Assembly (NCBI RefSeq): GCF_036322585.1
Contig: NZ_AP024600.1
Span: 2,852,001 to 2,916,000, forward strand
DNA from: Luteolibacter sp. LG18
GTDB lineage: Bacteria > Verrucomicrobiota > Verrucomicrobiia > Verrucomicrobiales > Akkermansiaceae
Length of the DNA: 64,000 nucleotides
Direction of reading: 5' to 3'
Every line of letters begins with the position of its first letter. The first letter of the stretch is position 1. Under the pieces are notes generated by a model. The model was given only the letters and a program-made list of their open reading frames with translations, ran no database searches and was not told where the DNA came from. The position numbers were made by a program, and so were the translations under genes. Of this stretch, positions 53,493-63,026 are shown piece after piece.

Positions 53493-55238
53493 TCACATGC
53501 GCTCCGGCACCTTGATCCCGAGCAGGCCGAGACCGGTGGAGAGCACGCGGGAGGTCAGGTCGCACAAGGCGAGGCGGCTGGAGCGGGTAGGCTCATCCGC
53601 CTTCAGCACCGGGCAGGCTTCGAAGAACGAGTGGAACGCGCGCGCCAGCTCGAGCAGGTAGTTCGCCAGCAGGTTCGGGCGATGGTCGTCGACCACCGTC
53701 GGCAACACTTCCGCGAAACGCACCAGCAGGCGGGCGAGGTGAATCTCCGCGTCTTCGCCCAGCACGATGGAGGCCGCGGCCGCATCGAACGGGCCTTCCA
53801 GCTTGCGGAAGATCGAGCGGATGCGGACGTGGCTGTACTGGAGATACGGGGCGGTGTCGCCCTGGAGCGCGAGCATGCGGTCCCAGGAGAAGACGTAGTC
53901 GGTGAGGCGGTGCTGCGAGAGCTCCGCGAACTTCACCGCGCCGATGCCGACGGTTTCCGCGATCTGAGCCGCTTCCTCGCCCTGGAGGTCCGGGTTCTTC
54001 TCGGCGATCGCCTTGGCGGCGCGCTCGACGGCTTCCTCGAGCACGTCGATGAGCTGCACGTTGTCGCCCGAGCGGGTCTTCATCACCTTGCGGTCCTCGC
54101 CGAGGATCGAGCCGAAGGCCACGTGGCGGTAGTCGTGCTTCTTGCCCCAGCGTTCGGCGGCGTCGAAGATCTGGCGGAAGTGCAGCGACTGCGGCACGCC
54201 CACGACGTACCAGACATGGTCGGCCTTCCAGGTGTCGACGCGATATTCCAGCGTCGCGAGGTCGGTGGTGGCGTAGAGGAAACCGCCGTCCGCCTTGCGG
54301 ATGATCGCCGGGTTGTCCGTCCAGCCATCCTCTTTGTGGACGCGGAAGGGGTCCTGCTCGTCCGGCACGTTGCCCGAGGCGAAAATGCAGGTCGCGCCAT
54401 CGCTCACGCGGGCGATGCCCTTTTCCACGAACTCGTCGACGAGGCCGCCCAGGCGGTCGTTGTAGAAACTCTCGCCCAGCCAGTGGTCGAAGGTGACGTC
54501 GAGGCGGTCGTAGATCTTCTGGAGACCCTGCTTGGAGACCTCGATGCAGCGGTGCCAGATCGCCTGGTTCTCCTCGTCACCGGCCTGGAGCTTCACCAGT
54601 TCCAGCTTGCAGGCATCGAGCACGGCGGGATCGGCCTTGGTCATGGCGTTCACCTCGCGGTAAACGCGCAGCAGCTCGGCGATCGGGTCGGTCACGATCG
54701 CGGTGTTGTCCAGCAGGTGCTTCCACCCGTAGATGATCATGCCGAACTGGGTGCCCCAGTCGCCGATGTGGTTGTCGGTGATGACATTGAAGCCCAGGAA
54801 GCGGGCGATGCGGGAAAGCGCGTCACCGATGATGGTGGAGCGGATGTGGCCCACGTGCATCGGCTTCGCCACGTTCGGCGCGGAGAAGTCGACCACCACC
54901 GTGCGGCCCGCGCCGACGTCCGGCACGCCCAGCTTGGCATCGCCCAGCAGGCGGGTGACCGCCGCGGCATAGGCCTCCGGCAGGATGCGGAAATTCAGGA
55001 AACCGGGGCCGGCGATCTCGGCGGTGGCCAGTCCGGCCAGGTCCACGCGGTCGATGATCTCCTGGGCCAGCGCGCGCGGGTTCGTCTTGCGCTGCTTGGC
55101 CAGCACCATCGCGGCATTCGACTGGTAATCGCCGAAGCGGAGGTCGGTGGCGGCGGTGACGGGCGTGGCGGCGGCCTCGCCGATCACGGCGGCGACGGCG
55201 GCGGAGAGGCGGGATTCGAGGTCCTGCTGGAAGGTCAT
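53493..55238 (-). CDS. argS: Arginyl-tRNA synthetase
   Basis: 581 aa, normal length. Charges tRNA-Arg with arginine. Class I signature HIGH is present as 'NVAKPMHVGHIRSTIIGD'. The KMSK-equivalent region is 'GEDRKVMKTRSGDN'. The N-terminal Add-1 domain and C-terminal anticodon-binding helices ('DRMLALQGDTAPYLQYSHVRIRSI') are complete. It lies between the EIIA gene (21 bp upstream) and the pyrophosphatase (15 bp downstream), probably one transcript. Confidence 0.97.
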   Translation of the reverse strand: MTFQQDLESRLSAAVAAVIGEAAATPVTAATDLRFGDYQSNAAMVLAKQRKTNPRALAQEIIDRVDLAGLATAEIAGPGFLNFRILPEAYAAAVTRLLGDAKLGVPDVGAGRTVVVDFSAPNVAKPMHVGHIRSTIIGDALSRIARFLGFNVITDNHIGDWGTQFGMIIYGWKHLLDNTAIVTDPIAELLRVYREVNAMTKADPAVLDACKLELVKLQAGDEENQAIWHRCIEVSKQGLQKIYDRLDVTFDHWLGESFYNDRLGGLVDEFVEKGIARVSDGATCIFASGNVPDEQDPFRVHKEDGWTDNPAIIRKADGGFLYATTDLATLEYRVDTWKADHVWYVVGVPQSLHFRQIFDAAERWGKKHDYRHVAFGSILGEDRKVMKTRSGDNVQLIDVLEEAVERAAKAIAEKNPDLQGEEAAQIAETVGIGAVKFAELSQHRLTDYVFSWDRMLALQGDTAPYLQYSHVRIRSIFRKLEGPFDAAAASIVLGEDAEIHLARLLVRFAEVLPTVVDDHRPNLLANYLLELARAFHSFFEACPVLKADEPTRSSRLALCDLTSRVLSTGLGLLGIKVPERM

Positions 55239-55259
55239 GGCGGTGGAACGCGCGGCGTA

Positions 55260-55742
55260 TCAGTTGCCTGGCGCGGCCACACGGGACGATTTTGGATCGA
55301 GAATGGCGAGTATTTCCTCGCGTGAATCCGCGGCGGCGATCTGGCGGCGGATTTCGCCGTTGGTGAACATCTTCGCGATCGCCGCGAGCGTCCGCAGGTG
55401 GAGGTGATACTCCTTCCGCGGCACGATGAAGAGGAACACGAAGTGGACCGGAGCCCCGTCCAAGGCTTCGAAATCGATGCCCTCCTTCGAGCGGCCCAGC
55501 ACCGCGATCACCCGGTCGATGTTGTCCGAGAAGGCGTGGGGAATGGCCACTCCGGCGCCGATGCCGGTGCTCACCAGCTCCTCCCGCACCTTCAGCGAGG
55601 CCAGAGCCTCCTCATGCAGCGGGCCATCCAGCATCCCGATGTCCCGCAGGTGGTCCACCAGCTCCACGATCGAGGGCCAGTGCCCATCCGCCCTCATTTC
55701 GGGCAGGATTTGATCGGTGGAGATGAGCTGGCTCAATTTCAT
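55260..55742 (-). CDS. PTS EIIA-type (PtsN-like) phosphocarrier domain protein
   Basis: 160 aa. PTS EIIA type-2 fold with the phosphorylatable His in 'VREELVSTGIGAGVAIPHAF' and 'VHFVFLFIVPRKEYHLHLRTLAAIAKMF'. As a stand-alone EIIA without EIIB/C it is more likely a regulatory EIIA-Ntr-like protein than a sugar transporter subunit. First gene of the minus-strand argS-ppaC-proB-proA run. Confidence 0.9.
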   Translation of the reverse strand: MKLSQLISTDQILPEMRADGHWPSIVELVDHLRDIGMLDGPLHEEALASLKVREELVSTGIGAGVAIPHAFSDNIDRVIAVLGRSKEGIDFEALDGAPVHFVFLFIVPRKEYHLHLRTLAAIAKMFTNGEIRRQIAAADSREEILAILDPKSSRVAAPGN

Positions 55743-55898
55743 GAACGAGGAGGAGAAGACGCGATGATGCGTTTGGGAGGTCGGCGATTACCGATGTGAT
55801 CCAGCCTTGGCAAGCGGATTCGCGGGGCGGGAAGGATGCCTTGTTTGCTGGAGCTTTGCAACTTGCCGCATCATGGCTGCCTCCGGTAGCGTTGCGAC

Positions 55899-56399
55899 AT
55901 GGTTCGTACCGCTTGCCGTTTCCTCGCCGTGGTGTCCGCATGCACCGTGTTGACCCAATGTGGTGGCCCGATGGGCACCGGCAACATGGGCGGTCCCACC
56001 CCCGCCGAACGCTCCGCGAAGATCGCCGCCGAACCGACCGGGGACTTCTATTACGGCCGCCGCTACTACGTCCACAAGACCCGCTTCTGGGGCTACCTGC
56101 GCAAGCCTCACGACTCCTGGAGCCGCGCCAAGCTGGTCGTCTTCCAGGAAGCCGTGAAGACCAATCCGGACCGCCTGCCGGAGAATGGCCCGGACGGTCA
56201 GCGCTACGGCTTCGACAACAACTACGACTATCGCATCCGTGGCAGCTACACCGGCCGCCAGGTGTATGAGCCGAACAGCAACCAGTTCCTGCCGGAATTC
56301 CGCCTCACCGGCTACGAGGTGGTCGACCGCAATCCCGGCTGGCTGTTCCGCCCGGATGACCGTTACGAGCCCACCCGGATCACGCTCGTTCCGCGCTGA
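55899..56399 (+). CDS. Putative small exported lipoprotein
   Basis: 166 aa. The hydrophobic N-terminus 'CRFLAVVSACTVLTQCGG' ends with a possible but non-canonical lipobox (LTQC). The mature part is Tyr/Arg-rich ('FYYGRRYYVHKTRFWGYLRKP', 'YGFDNNYDYRIRGSYTGRQVYEP', 'LFRPDDRYEPTRITLVPR'). I do not recognise the family. It sits 39 bp before another hypothetical in the same direction. Confidence 0.7.
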   Translation: MVRTACRFLAVVSACTVLTQCGGPMGTGNMGGPTPAERSAKIAAEPTGDFYYGRRYYVHKTRFWGYLRKPHDSWSRAKLVVFQEAVKTNPDRLPENGPDGQRYGFDNNYDYRIRGSYTGRQVYEPNSNQFLPEFRLTGYEVVDRNPGWLFRPDDRYEPTRITLVPR

Positions 56400-56437
56400 T
56401 TCCTAGCAGCTTCCCTTCCGAGCTTCCTCCCCCCCCC

Positions 56438-57439
56438 ATGGAAATCCGCTCCTTCCCCCGCCAACCACGCGACAATCCGGAGAACGGTCCCGCGGGGAAT
56501 GCCGAAGCCCGGCCGTATGCGGTGCCCGATGGTCCCCGGACCCGGGTCCGCAGTCGCCGTCGCGTCAAGCGGGAGAATCGCCGCAAACTCCTGCTTCTGA
56601 GAACCATCGTGCTGGTCGCCCTGGCCGGGGTAGTCCTGGTGGGGGTGATCGGGGTCGGCATCCTCAAGGAAAAAGAGGCGGGCGGAGAGGGGTGGAAGGA
56701 CCCCGATGCGGCGTTTCGCGGCCTTCATGCCGCCGGGACCAAAATGGAGATCCCGGTACCCACCAGCGAGGAGGCGGAAGCCTTGGTCCGCAAGGTGCTC
56801 GCGATGCGCTCGGCGGACGAATTCCAAGGGCATGTCCGCCTCCGCGGCATGAGCGAGGCCGAGGCCGTGGAGTTTCTCACCACCCTTCCCGAGCGGGAAG
56901 GAAAGATCCGCAGCCTGCTCTGGCAGGGTTCCCAGAACGCCAATGGCCTCCAGATCGAAGGGGTGGTGGTGCAGTTCGCCAAGGAGGGGCGTCCGCTCCG
57001 GATGGCCTTGCTTACGCCGGATGGCGCCGGGCATTGGCAGCTCGATCTCGCGTCATTTGCCTGGCACAATGACGTCGATTGGCAGGATTTTTACGACGGG
57101 CGCGCCCGTGTGGCGGACTATCGCCTGTTGGTGGCCAAGGATTCCTACTACAATGGCGGCTACGCCGATGAAAAGGCGTGGAGTTGCTACGGCATCAGCC
57201 ATCCCGGCTCGGATCTGGTGATGATGGCCTACTGCCCGCGAAGCGGAGCGGAGGATGTCTCCCTGCACCGAATCCTGAAGGACAAGAAAGGATCGCGTGT
57301 GACCCTGCGCTTGGAGCGGACGGGTGATGGAAACAACCGCCAAGCCGAAATCCGTTCGGTGCTGGCGGAGGACTGGGTGGTCACGGACGCCCCGTTCGAC
57401 GGGAGCTCCCGGTTGGGAGTCCCGTCGTCCGGTGAATGA
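56438..57439 (+). CDS. Single-span membrane protein of unknown function
   Basis: 333 aa. A basic cytoplasmic N-terminus ('RSRRRVKRENRRKLLLLR') is followed by one membrane segment (~residues 50-76, 'TIVLVALAGVVLVGVIGVGIL') and a ~250-aa extracytoplasmic domain with 'ADEFQGHVRLRGMSEAEAVEFL' and 'HWQLDLASFAWHNDVDWQDFYDG'. No family recognised. A run of nine C lies just before the start ('cctccccccccatgg'). Confidence 0.7.
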   Translation: MEIRSFPRQPRDNPENGPAGNAEARPYAVPDGPRTRVRSRRRVKRENRRKLLLLRTIVLVALAGVVLVGVIGVGILKEKEAGGEGWKDPDAAFRGLHAAGTKMEIPVPTSEEAEALVRKVLAMRSADEFQGHVRLRGMSEAEAVEFLTTLPEREGKIRSLLWQGSQNANGLQIEGVVVQFAKEGRPLRMALLTPDGAGHWQLDLASFAWHNDVDWQDFYDGRARVADYRLLVAKDSYYNGGYADEKAWSCYGISHPGSDLVMMAYCPRSGAEDVSLHRILKDKKGSRVTLRLERTGDGNNRQAEIRSVLAEDWVVTDAPFDGSSRLGVPSSGE

Positions 57440-57451
57440 CGGGGGGCGGAA

Positions 57452-58837
57452 TCAACCGCCGTAGGAGGACTCCACGCGGGAGGCCACGTCGCGGTAGCCG
57501 TAGTCGACCTCGTAGATCTGCTTGAAGCATTCCAAGGCGGCGACCTTGTCGCCCATGTCGGCGTGGATCACGCCCTTTTCGTAGAGGACTTCCTTCTTGG
57601 TGTTGTCCATCGCGTGCAGGTCGGCGAGCGCGTCGCTGAGCTGCTTGATGGAAAGGTCGAACATGTTCTTCGCCTTGAACGTGCGGCCCAGCAGCAGCAG
57701 CACCTTGGTGCGGATGTGCGGGTTGCGGGTCGCCTGCTGGAGGTGCGGGATCGCGCCGGTGTAGTCGCCGGCGTTGTAGAGCGCCTGGCCGAGGTCGAAG
57801 CGGAGCTGCGGGTCGGTCGGATTCTGGTCCACGCGGCGCTTGGTCTCCTCCACCTGTTCGGCGAGGCGGGCGGCCTTCCGTTCCTGGAGCTGGGCCTGGA
57901 GATCGGCATTGTCCGGATCGAGGGCCGCGGCGTCCTCAAGGGCGCGCATGTGGGCCTCGTTGGCCCGGTCGTTCATCTGGGAAGCCTTGTTCTGGAGCGC
58001 CACGTCACCGTTGCTCAGGGTGTGGGCCCAGGAGTAGAAGGCGTGGGCGTTGGCCCAGTCTTCAAGCTGCTCGTAAACGCCAGCCAGTTCCTTGACGGTG
58101 CCGAGGTGGTTGGTGTCCTCGTTGTACTTCAGGATGATCTTGTCGCGGCGCTCCTCGAGCTGGTCGCGGGTCAGGCCGGTGCGGGAGGCCTTCTCCATTT
58201 CCTCGAACTGGGCCTGGTCGCGCATCAGGTCCCGCATGTTCGAATTTTCGTCCCACTTCGCCTTCTGCATGGACGCCTGGGCGGCGCAATCCTTCGCGCC
58301 CTTCACCGCCTCGGAGTCGGTGGGGGCGATCTTGAGGATGTCGGTGTACACCTCGCCGGCCTGCTGCGGCATGTTCCGGGTCAAATAGTGCTGGGCCAGC
58401 TTGTGGAGCAGCTTCGGGGTCTCGGGCGGGCCCTTGCGCACGGTTTCCAGCGCGAAGGCCGCGCTGTCCGGCATTTCCAGCTTCATGAAGCATTCGAACA
58501 GCAGGTCGTTCGCACCTTCGTTGAACGGATCCTTCTCGAGTTCCTTCTCCAGCAGGACGATGGTGCCGGCCGGATCCTTTTTCACGCCGCCGGAGTACTT
58601 CATCGCGCTGAAGCCGCCGCCGCCGAAAAGGCCGCCCTTTTTCTTGGCACCGCCGGTGTTCTGGATCTCGACCTTGCGGAGCACCTTGCGGCCATCGAGG
58701 AATTCCGGCAGGTCCTTGAGGATCGCCTGCAGGATGCTGATCGCGTAGGGAAGGTTCTGGGTTTGGATGGCGCTAAGGGCTCGCAGCCAGAGGGCTTTCT
58801 GGCTCTGCGGGAGATCCTTTTCAGTGATTTCAGGCAT
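57452..58837 (-). CDS. TPR-repeat protein
   Basis: 461 aa from the ATG at 58837 ('MPEITEKDLPQSQKALWLRAL'). No signal peptide, so cytoplasmic. TPR-like helices run through the protein ('NMPQQAGEVYTDILKIAPTDSEAVKGA', 'LEDWANAHAFYSWAHTLSNGDVAL', 'YNAGDYTGAIPHLQQATRNP'), with a Lys/Gly-rich insert 'GGAKKKGGLFGGGGF' near residue 70. Likely a protein-protein scaffold. Its 3' end converges on the membrane protein 12 bp away. Family members are common and conserved in Verrucomicrobiota; the partner is unknown. Confidence 0.8.
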   Translation of the reverse strand: MPEITEKDLPQSQKALWLRALSAIQTQNLPYAISILQAILKDLPEFLDGRKVLRKVEIQNTGGAKKKGGLFGGGGFSAMKYSGGVKKDPAGTIVLLEKELEKDPFNEGANDLLFECFMKLEMPDSAAFALETVRKGPPETPKLLHKLAQHYLTRNMPQQAGEVYTDILKIAPTDSEAVKGAKDCAAQASMQKAKWDENSNMRDLMRDQAQFEEMEKASRTGLTRDQLEERRDKIILKYNEDTNHLGTVKELAGVYEQLEDWANAHAFYSWAHTLSNGDVALQNKASQMNDRANEAHMRALEDAAALDPDNADLQAQLQERKAARLAEQVEETKRRVDQNPTDPQLRFDLGQALYNAGDYTGAIPHLQQATRNPHIRTKVLLLLGRTFKAKNMFDLSIKQLSDALADLHAMDNTKKEVLYEKGVIHADMGDKVAALECFKQIYEVDYGYRDVASRVESSYGG

Positions 58838-59066
58838 GGCTGGCGTGTGGGATTTAAGAAGGGTTTTCTCCGGATGGCGCTGCTCCGCGTCTCCGGTGCC
58901 GGAAAATGAGACGGATATGATGGATTGGCAAGCGCTCCGTGCGCGAGTCCGGAGTTCGGTTTTTGGGATTGATGCTCGGAAACGAATCGGCATTATCCCG
59001 GCTCGGGAGCCCACGGCTCATCCGTTTTCGGGCTCCGCAGCCCTCCTTTTGTTCCTCCGACCGCCC

Positions 59067-59360
59067 ATGCCTCCACGCCCACGCAAATCCTCCGGTTCCC
59101 GCTCCAGACGCAGTGGCCCCGGCCCCCGTCGCCCCGGCAAAGAAAACGAGGAAAAGGCGGTGGAAGTGGACGGCGAGATCTCCGCGGTCCTCGCCGGCAC
59201 CATGTTCCGCGTCCGCATGGTCAGCGGCCACGAGGTGCTCGCCCACATTTCCGGCAAGATGCGCAAGCGCTTCATCCGCCTCGTCGTCGGCGACAAGGTG
59301 AAGATGGAAATGTCCCCCTACGATGTTTCCAAGGCCCGCATCGTCTACCGCCTGGGCTGA
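59067..59360 (+). CDS. infA: Translation initiation factor IF-1 with basic N-terminal extension
   Basis: 97 aa. The C-terminal ~65 residues are the S1/OB-fold IF-1 core: 'VDGEISAVLAGTMFRVRMVSGHEVLAHISGKMRKRFIRLVVGDKVKME' in separable parts, ending 'YDVSKARIVYRLG'. It binds the 30S A site during initiation. The first ~32 residues are an Arg/Ser/Pro-rich tail ('RPRKSSGSRSRRSGPGPRRPG') not present in typical 72-aa IF-1 proteins. A strong terminator follows directly, so it is probably transcribed alone. Confidence 0.93.
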   Translation: MPPRPRKSSGSRSRRSGPGPRRPGKENEEKAVEVDGEISAVLAGTMFRVRMVSGHEVLAHISGKMRKRFIRLVVGDKVKMEMSPYDVSKARIVYRLG

Positions 59361-59392
59361 TCGGTCACCCGGACCTTTCCGATTCACGTCAG

Positions 59393-59417
59393 GCCGCGGC
59401 GATCGCCGCGGCTTTTT
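59393..59417 (+). terminator. Intrinsic terminator of infA
   Basis: A perfect 8-bp stem GCCGCGGC/GCCGCGGC around GATC, followed by five Ts, 33 bp after the infA stop. It also separates infA from the convergent scpA. Confidence 0.92.
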
Positions 59418-59437
59418 CGTGTCCGGGAGGCGGGAGC

Positions 59438-60217
59438 TCAGTCCTCCGCGCCGACGTCTTCCAGGTCGATGGCGGTCGCGGCGCCCGGGGTCCGGCGCTC
59501 CACGACGATCTCGCCCAGGGTCTGGGTCTGGCGGATCATGAACTGGTTGAGCTTCATCAGCTCGAGCACCGCCAGGAAGGTGACGATCACTTCCGCCTTG
59601 GTGGTGGCGCCGTCGAAGAGATCCTCGAAGCGCCGTGCCTCCCCGCAGGCGAAGTGGCCCAGCAGGAACTCGATCTTGTCCGCCACGGTGTAGCGGTCGT
59701 CGATGATGTCGCCGAAATCGTGAGCCTCCTCGAAGCGCTTCAGCACGTTCTGGAACGCGCGGATCAGGTCGAAAATCGACACCTCGGCCAGCGGGGCGGG
59801 TGACACTTCCGCCTCCTTTTCCGGCTTGTCCGCCTGGTGGGCGAAACTGCCCTCCTGCTCGATCTCGCGCAGCGAGAGGAAACCGGCGGCATCCTTGAAC
59901 TTCTTGTACTCGATGAGCTGCCGGATGAGTTCCCAGCGCGGATCGTCCTCCTCCGCGTCCTCCTCGGGCGGTTGCTCGGTGCGCGGCAGCAGCGTCCGGC
60001 TCTTGATATACATCAGGTTGGCCGCCATCACGATGAACTCGGAGGCGAGGTCGATGTTCAGGAGCTTGAAGGTGTCGATGTAGTCCAGGTACTGGCGCGT
60101 GATCCGCTCGATCGAGATCGTGTGGATGTCCACCTCGTCCTTTTTGATGAGGTAGAGGAGGAGATCCAGGGGGCCTTCGAAAATCTCCAGTTTGACCTTG
60201 TAGTCGGCGCTTTCCAC
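59438..60217 (-). CDS. scpA: Segregation and condensation protein A
   Basis: 259 aa from a GTG. Kleisin subunit of the SMC-ScpAB condensin. The N-terminal SMC-neck-binding helix region is 'YKVKLEIFEGPLDLLLYLIKKDEVDI', followed by 'FIVMAANLMYIKSRTLLPR'; the C-terminal winged helix has 'TKAEVIVTFLAVLELMKLNQF'. Length is normal. scpB, usually adjacent, is not next to it. Confidence 0.95.
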   Translation of the reverse strand: MESADYKVKLEIFEGPLDLLLYLIKKDEVDIHTISIERITRQYLDYIDTFKLLNIDLASEFIVMAANLMYIKSRTLLPRTEQPPEEDAEEDDPRWELIRQLIEYKKFKDAAGFLSLREIEQEGSFAHQADKPEKEAEVSPAPLAEVSIFDLIRAFQNVLKRFEEAHDFGDIIDDRYTVADKIEFLLGHFACGEARRFEDLFDGATTKAEVIVTFLAVLELMKLNQFMIRQTQTLGEIVVERRTPGAATAIDLEDVGAED

Positions 60218-60279
60218 GGCGGGCTAGGTAGGCGATTGGTTCCCGCCGGGCGAGGGAAATTTGACTCGCTCGCCTTGAA

Positions 60280-61992
60280 ATGGACCGCTTGAATACCGGC
60301 GCCCGCCAGCCCCCAATGGAAAGCGAACAACTCCAGGCCTTCAACGAGCGACTCAACCAGTGGATTTCCAGCCAAGGCTTCTGGTTCCAACTGCGTTACT
60401 CCATGGCGGGCGGCAGCTACTCCTCCGCCACCTTCCATCTGCTGTGGCTGATGTTCCGGATTTTCCTGTTCCTGCTCGTTATCGGGGCAGGATGCGGCGT
60501 CTATCTCGTCAAGCGGGTCGACGCGAAGGATTTCCCGAAACAAATGGCAGCCACCCTGGGCAAGCATCTCAGCGCGTCCCAATCCAAGGTGGAGGGCTTC
60601 CAGCGGGTGCAGGGGCACCTCAACCTCCGGAAGCTCGCCCTCACCGGTGGCCCGGACGCCTATTATTCGAGCATCAACGCCTACAACGTCCGCTGTGACA
60701 TGGGGCTGCTGGATGGATTGGTGGGCAAGTGGAACCCCGGTTCGATCTTGGTGAGCCGGATGGACGCGGAGATCCGCGCCGGGGCCGAGGATGCCGCGGA
60801 GGCGGGCCGCCATGCGGAATCCTTCCTCAAGGAGTTTCCGGCGTTCGAGGCGAATTCCCTCGAGGTGGCCGATGCCACCCTCCGCTGGGGGTTCTCCGAA
60901 TACACCCGCGGAAAAATCGAAAACAGCCATCTCAACGCCCAGCGTTCCAGCGATGGCTGGCGGCTCCAGTTCCACGGCGGGCGGTTCACCCAGAACTGGC
61001 TGCGTGGCCTGGAGATTGAACGACTGGTGATTTCCGCCAATGCCGCCGGGCTGACGGTTGAAGAAGGAGAGTTCAAGGTGGGGCAGGATCGCGAAGGATC
61101 GGTGGCGGGCTCGGTGGTGTTCCGGAATGTGAAGCTGGCCTCGGGTGACCGTCCGGCCGTGTCGGGGTCCGTCCGCCTTCACCGGGTGTCCCTTGAGTCG
61201 GTGTTGCCCGAGCGCCTCGCCGGGTTTGTCGAAGGGTCCATTTCGGGGGATTTCAAGTTGTCGGGATCCACCAATTCTCCCGACGGCATCGGCCTGGCGG
61301 GGCAGGTGGTGTTGGATGGCGGCGATGTCCTGACCCTGCGGGACCGGATCCATCTGTTGCGGGCCCTGTCGGTGGTGGATGCGTTCAACAGCTACCGCAA
61401 GGTGTCGTTCACCGAGGGCTCGCTGTTCGTCAAATCGGGCGGTGGCACCCTCGATGTCCGGGACGTCAAACTGAAGGCGAAGGGGGACGTCATGAACCTC
61501 GCCGGGCGGCTGAGAGTCCGGCCACCCACCGGCGCGGAGGTGGAGAAAGCTCTCAGCCGCGGCCCCACCAGCGAACTGGCTCCGGTGTTTGCCAGCGACG
61601 TCACTTACGGAGGGGAGGGAGATACCCGTTCGCCCGATTCCTCAGAGGATGAAAAATCCGATCTGAGTCTGAAAAAGGCAGGTGAGGCGTCCCAAAAACC
61701 GGCCCCCGTGGATACTGGCTACTTCGCCAAGGCTGGGATGGGGCAGGTCGATACCTCAAAAACGGTGAATCAAGGCAAGGATGCGATCTCGCGCACCCTG
61801 CGCTACGAAGGAGCGTTCCAGATCAGCATCCCGGGAGATTCCTTCACCCGCGCGCCGGACCTCCGCTCGCTGTATCCGGCGGACCCGGCCACGAACCGGA
61901 TCACCATCGATGTCCCGATCGAGGGCTCGATCTACGAGGTCACCCTCAAGCAGGCGGAGGACATCTACGTCAAAGGCCGCCGCCGGGAGTGA
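60280..61992 (+). CDS. AsmA-like inner-membrane protein
   Basis: 570 aa (or 558 from ATG 60316). One N-terminal membrane segment ('LLWLMFRIFLFLLVIGAGCGVYLV') precedes a long beta-rich periplasmic region. Segments such as 'GLTVEEGEFKVGQDREGSVAGSVVF', 'FVEGSISGDFKLSG' and 'GGGTLDVRDVKLKAKGDVMNLAGRLRV' match the repeating beta-strand style of AsmA/TamB-like proteins involved in envelope lipid traffic. No enzymatic motif. Divergent from scpA. Confidence 0.75.
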   Translation: MDRLNTGARQPPMESEQLQAFNERLNQWISSQGFWFQLRYSMAGGSYSSATFHLLWLMFRIFLFLLVIGAGCGVYLVKRVDAKDFPKQMAATLGKHLSASQSKVEGFQRVQGHLNLRKLALTGGPDAYYSSINAYNVRCDMGLLDGLVGKWNPGSILVSRMDAEIRAGAEDAAEAGRHAESFLKEFPAFEANSLEVADATLRWGFSEYTRGKIENSHLNAQRSSDGWRLQFHGGRFTQNWLRGLEIERLVISANAAGLTVEEGEFKVGQDREGSVAGSVVFRNVKLASGDRPAVSGSVRLHRVSLESVLPERLAGFVEGSISGDFKLSGSTNSPDGIGLAGQVVLDGGDVLTLRDRIHLLRALSVVDAFNSYRKVSFTEGSLFVKSGGGTLDVRDVKLKAKGDVMNLAGRLRVRPPTGAEVEKALSRGPTSELAPVFASDVTYGGEGDTRSPDSSEDEKSDLSLKKAGEASQKPAPVDTGYFAKAGMGQVDTSKTVNQGKDAISRTLRYEGAFQISIPGDSFTRAPDLRSLYPADPATNRITIDVPIEGSIYEVTLKQAEDIYVKGRRRE

Positions 61993-62018
61993 TCCCCGGC
62001 GGGGCGGGCCCAGCGGGA

Positions 62019-62921
62019 TCAGACTCCGGCCGGAAGGCCCAGGGACTGGTAGATCTCGCGGGTCGCGCGGCTCTTGTTGAGCGTGTAGAAGTGGATGCCG
62101 TGCACGCCGGCGTCGAGCAGCCCGGCGCACTGCTGGGCGGCGTAGTGGATGCCCACCCGCTCGACCGCTTCCGGGCCATTGGCGCGCTCCAGCGCCCGCA
62201 GCAGGGCGGCCGGGAAGCGGGCTCCGGCCGCCAGCTCGGCCATGCGCTTCATGCTCTGGAGCGAGCTCACCGGCATGATGCCCGCGAGGATCGGCACGCC
62301 GATGCCGACGAGGTCGCAGCGGTCGCGGAAATCGAGGAAGTCGCGGTTGTCGAAGAAGAGCTGGCTGCAGATGTAGTGCGCGCCCTCGTCGATCTTCGCC
62401 TTCAGGTGGTCGAGTTCCAGCAGCCGGTTCGGGGTGTCCGGGTGGCCCTCCGGGAAACCGGCGACCCCGATCGCGAATCCGCGCGGGTCCGGATGGCGTC
62501 CGCTTTCATTGAATTCGCGGATGAAGCGCACCAGGTCCGAAGCGTGGCGGAAGTCGCCCTTCGACCAATCGTAGTTCGTCTCGCCGCGGGGCGGATCGCC
62601 GCGCAGGGCCAGGATGGCGGTGACTCCGGCCGCCGCGTAGCGGGTCAGCAGGGCATCGATCTCCGCCCGGGTGTGGCCCACGCAGGTGAGGTGGGGCACC
62701 GGTGGGATGTCCGTGGTTTCCTTGATCCGCACCACCAGGTCGTGGGTCAGCTCCCGGGTGCCGCCGCCCGCGCCGTAGGTCACGGACACGAAGGTCGGGT
62801 TCAGCGGCGCCAGGTCCCGGATCGTCTGGTACAGCTCCTCGGACGAGGCCTGCGTGCGCGGCGGGAAAAATTCGAAGGAGAAGCCGGGGCGGCGGGTGGC
62901 GAGCAGGTCGAGCAGATGCAT
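62019..62921 (-). CDS. metF: 5,10-methylenetetrahydrofolate reductase
   Basis: 300 aa, normal length. FAD-dependent reduction of methylene-THF to methyl-THF for methionine synthesis. Motifs: 'FSFEFFPPRT' (catalytic Glu), 'FVSVTYGAGGGTR', 'HLTCVGHTRAEIDALL', 'ILALRGDPPRGET' and 'HYICSQLFFDN', 'VPILAGIMPVSS'. The C-terminal 'VHGIHFYTLNKS' is typical. Transcribed alone on the minus strand, convergent with the AsmA-like gene. Confidence 0.97.
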   Translation of the reverse strand: MHLLDLLATRRPGFSFEFFPPRTQASSEELYQTIRDLAPLNPTFVSVTYGAGGGTRELTHDLVVRIKETTDIPPVPHLTCVGHTRAEIDALLTRYAAAGVTAILALRGDPPRGETNYDWSKGDFRHASDLVRFIREFNESGRHPDPRGFAIGVAGFPEGHPDTPNRLLELDHLKAKIDEGAHYICSQLFFDNRDFLDFRDRCDLVGIGVPILAGIMPVSSLQSMKRMAELAAGARFPAALLRALERANGPEAVERVGIHYAAQQCAGLLDAGVHGIHFYTLNKSRATREIYQSLGLPAGV

Positions 62922-63026
62922 CAGGTGGAGTGGGGAAAATCGGGATGGAAGCCGAAACTTCCCGGGGTTTGAGGAGTTTCACCTTCGTATTCCCCGGTTG
63001 CCGGGCTAGAAAAACGCCGAACTCTC

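Noticed and set aside
51771-55325. 1,184-codon open frame on the plus strand
   Set aside because: Antisense to proB, ppaC and argS, all with full family motifs. It arises from GC-rich third positions and has His/Gly/Arg-rich low-complexity content.
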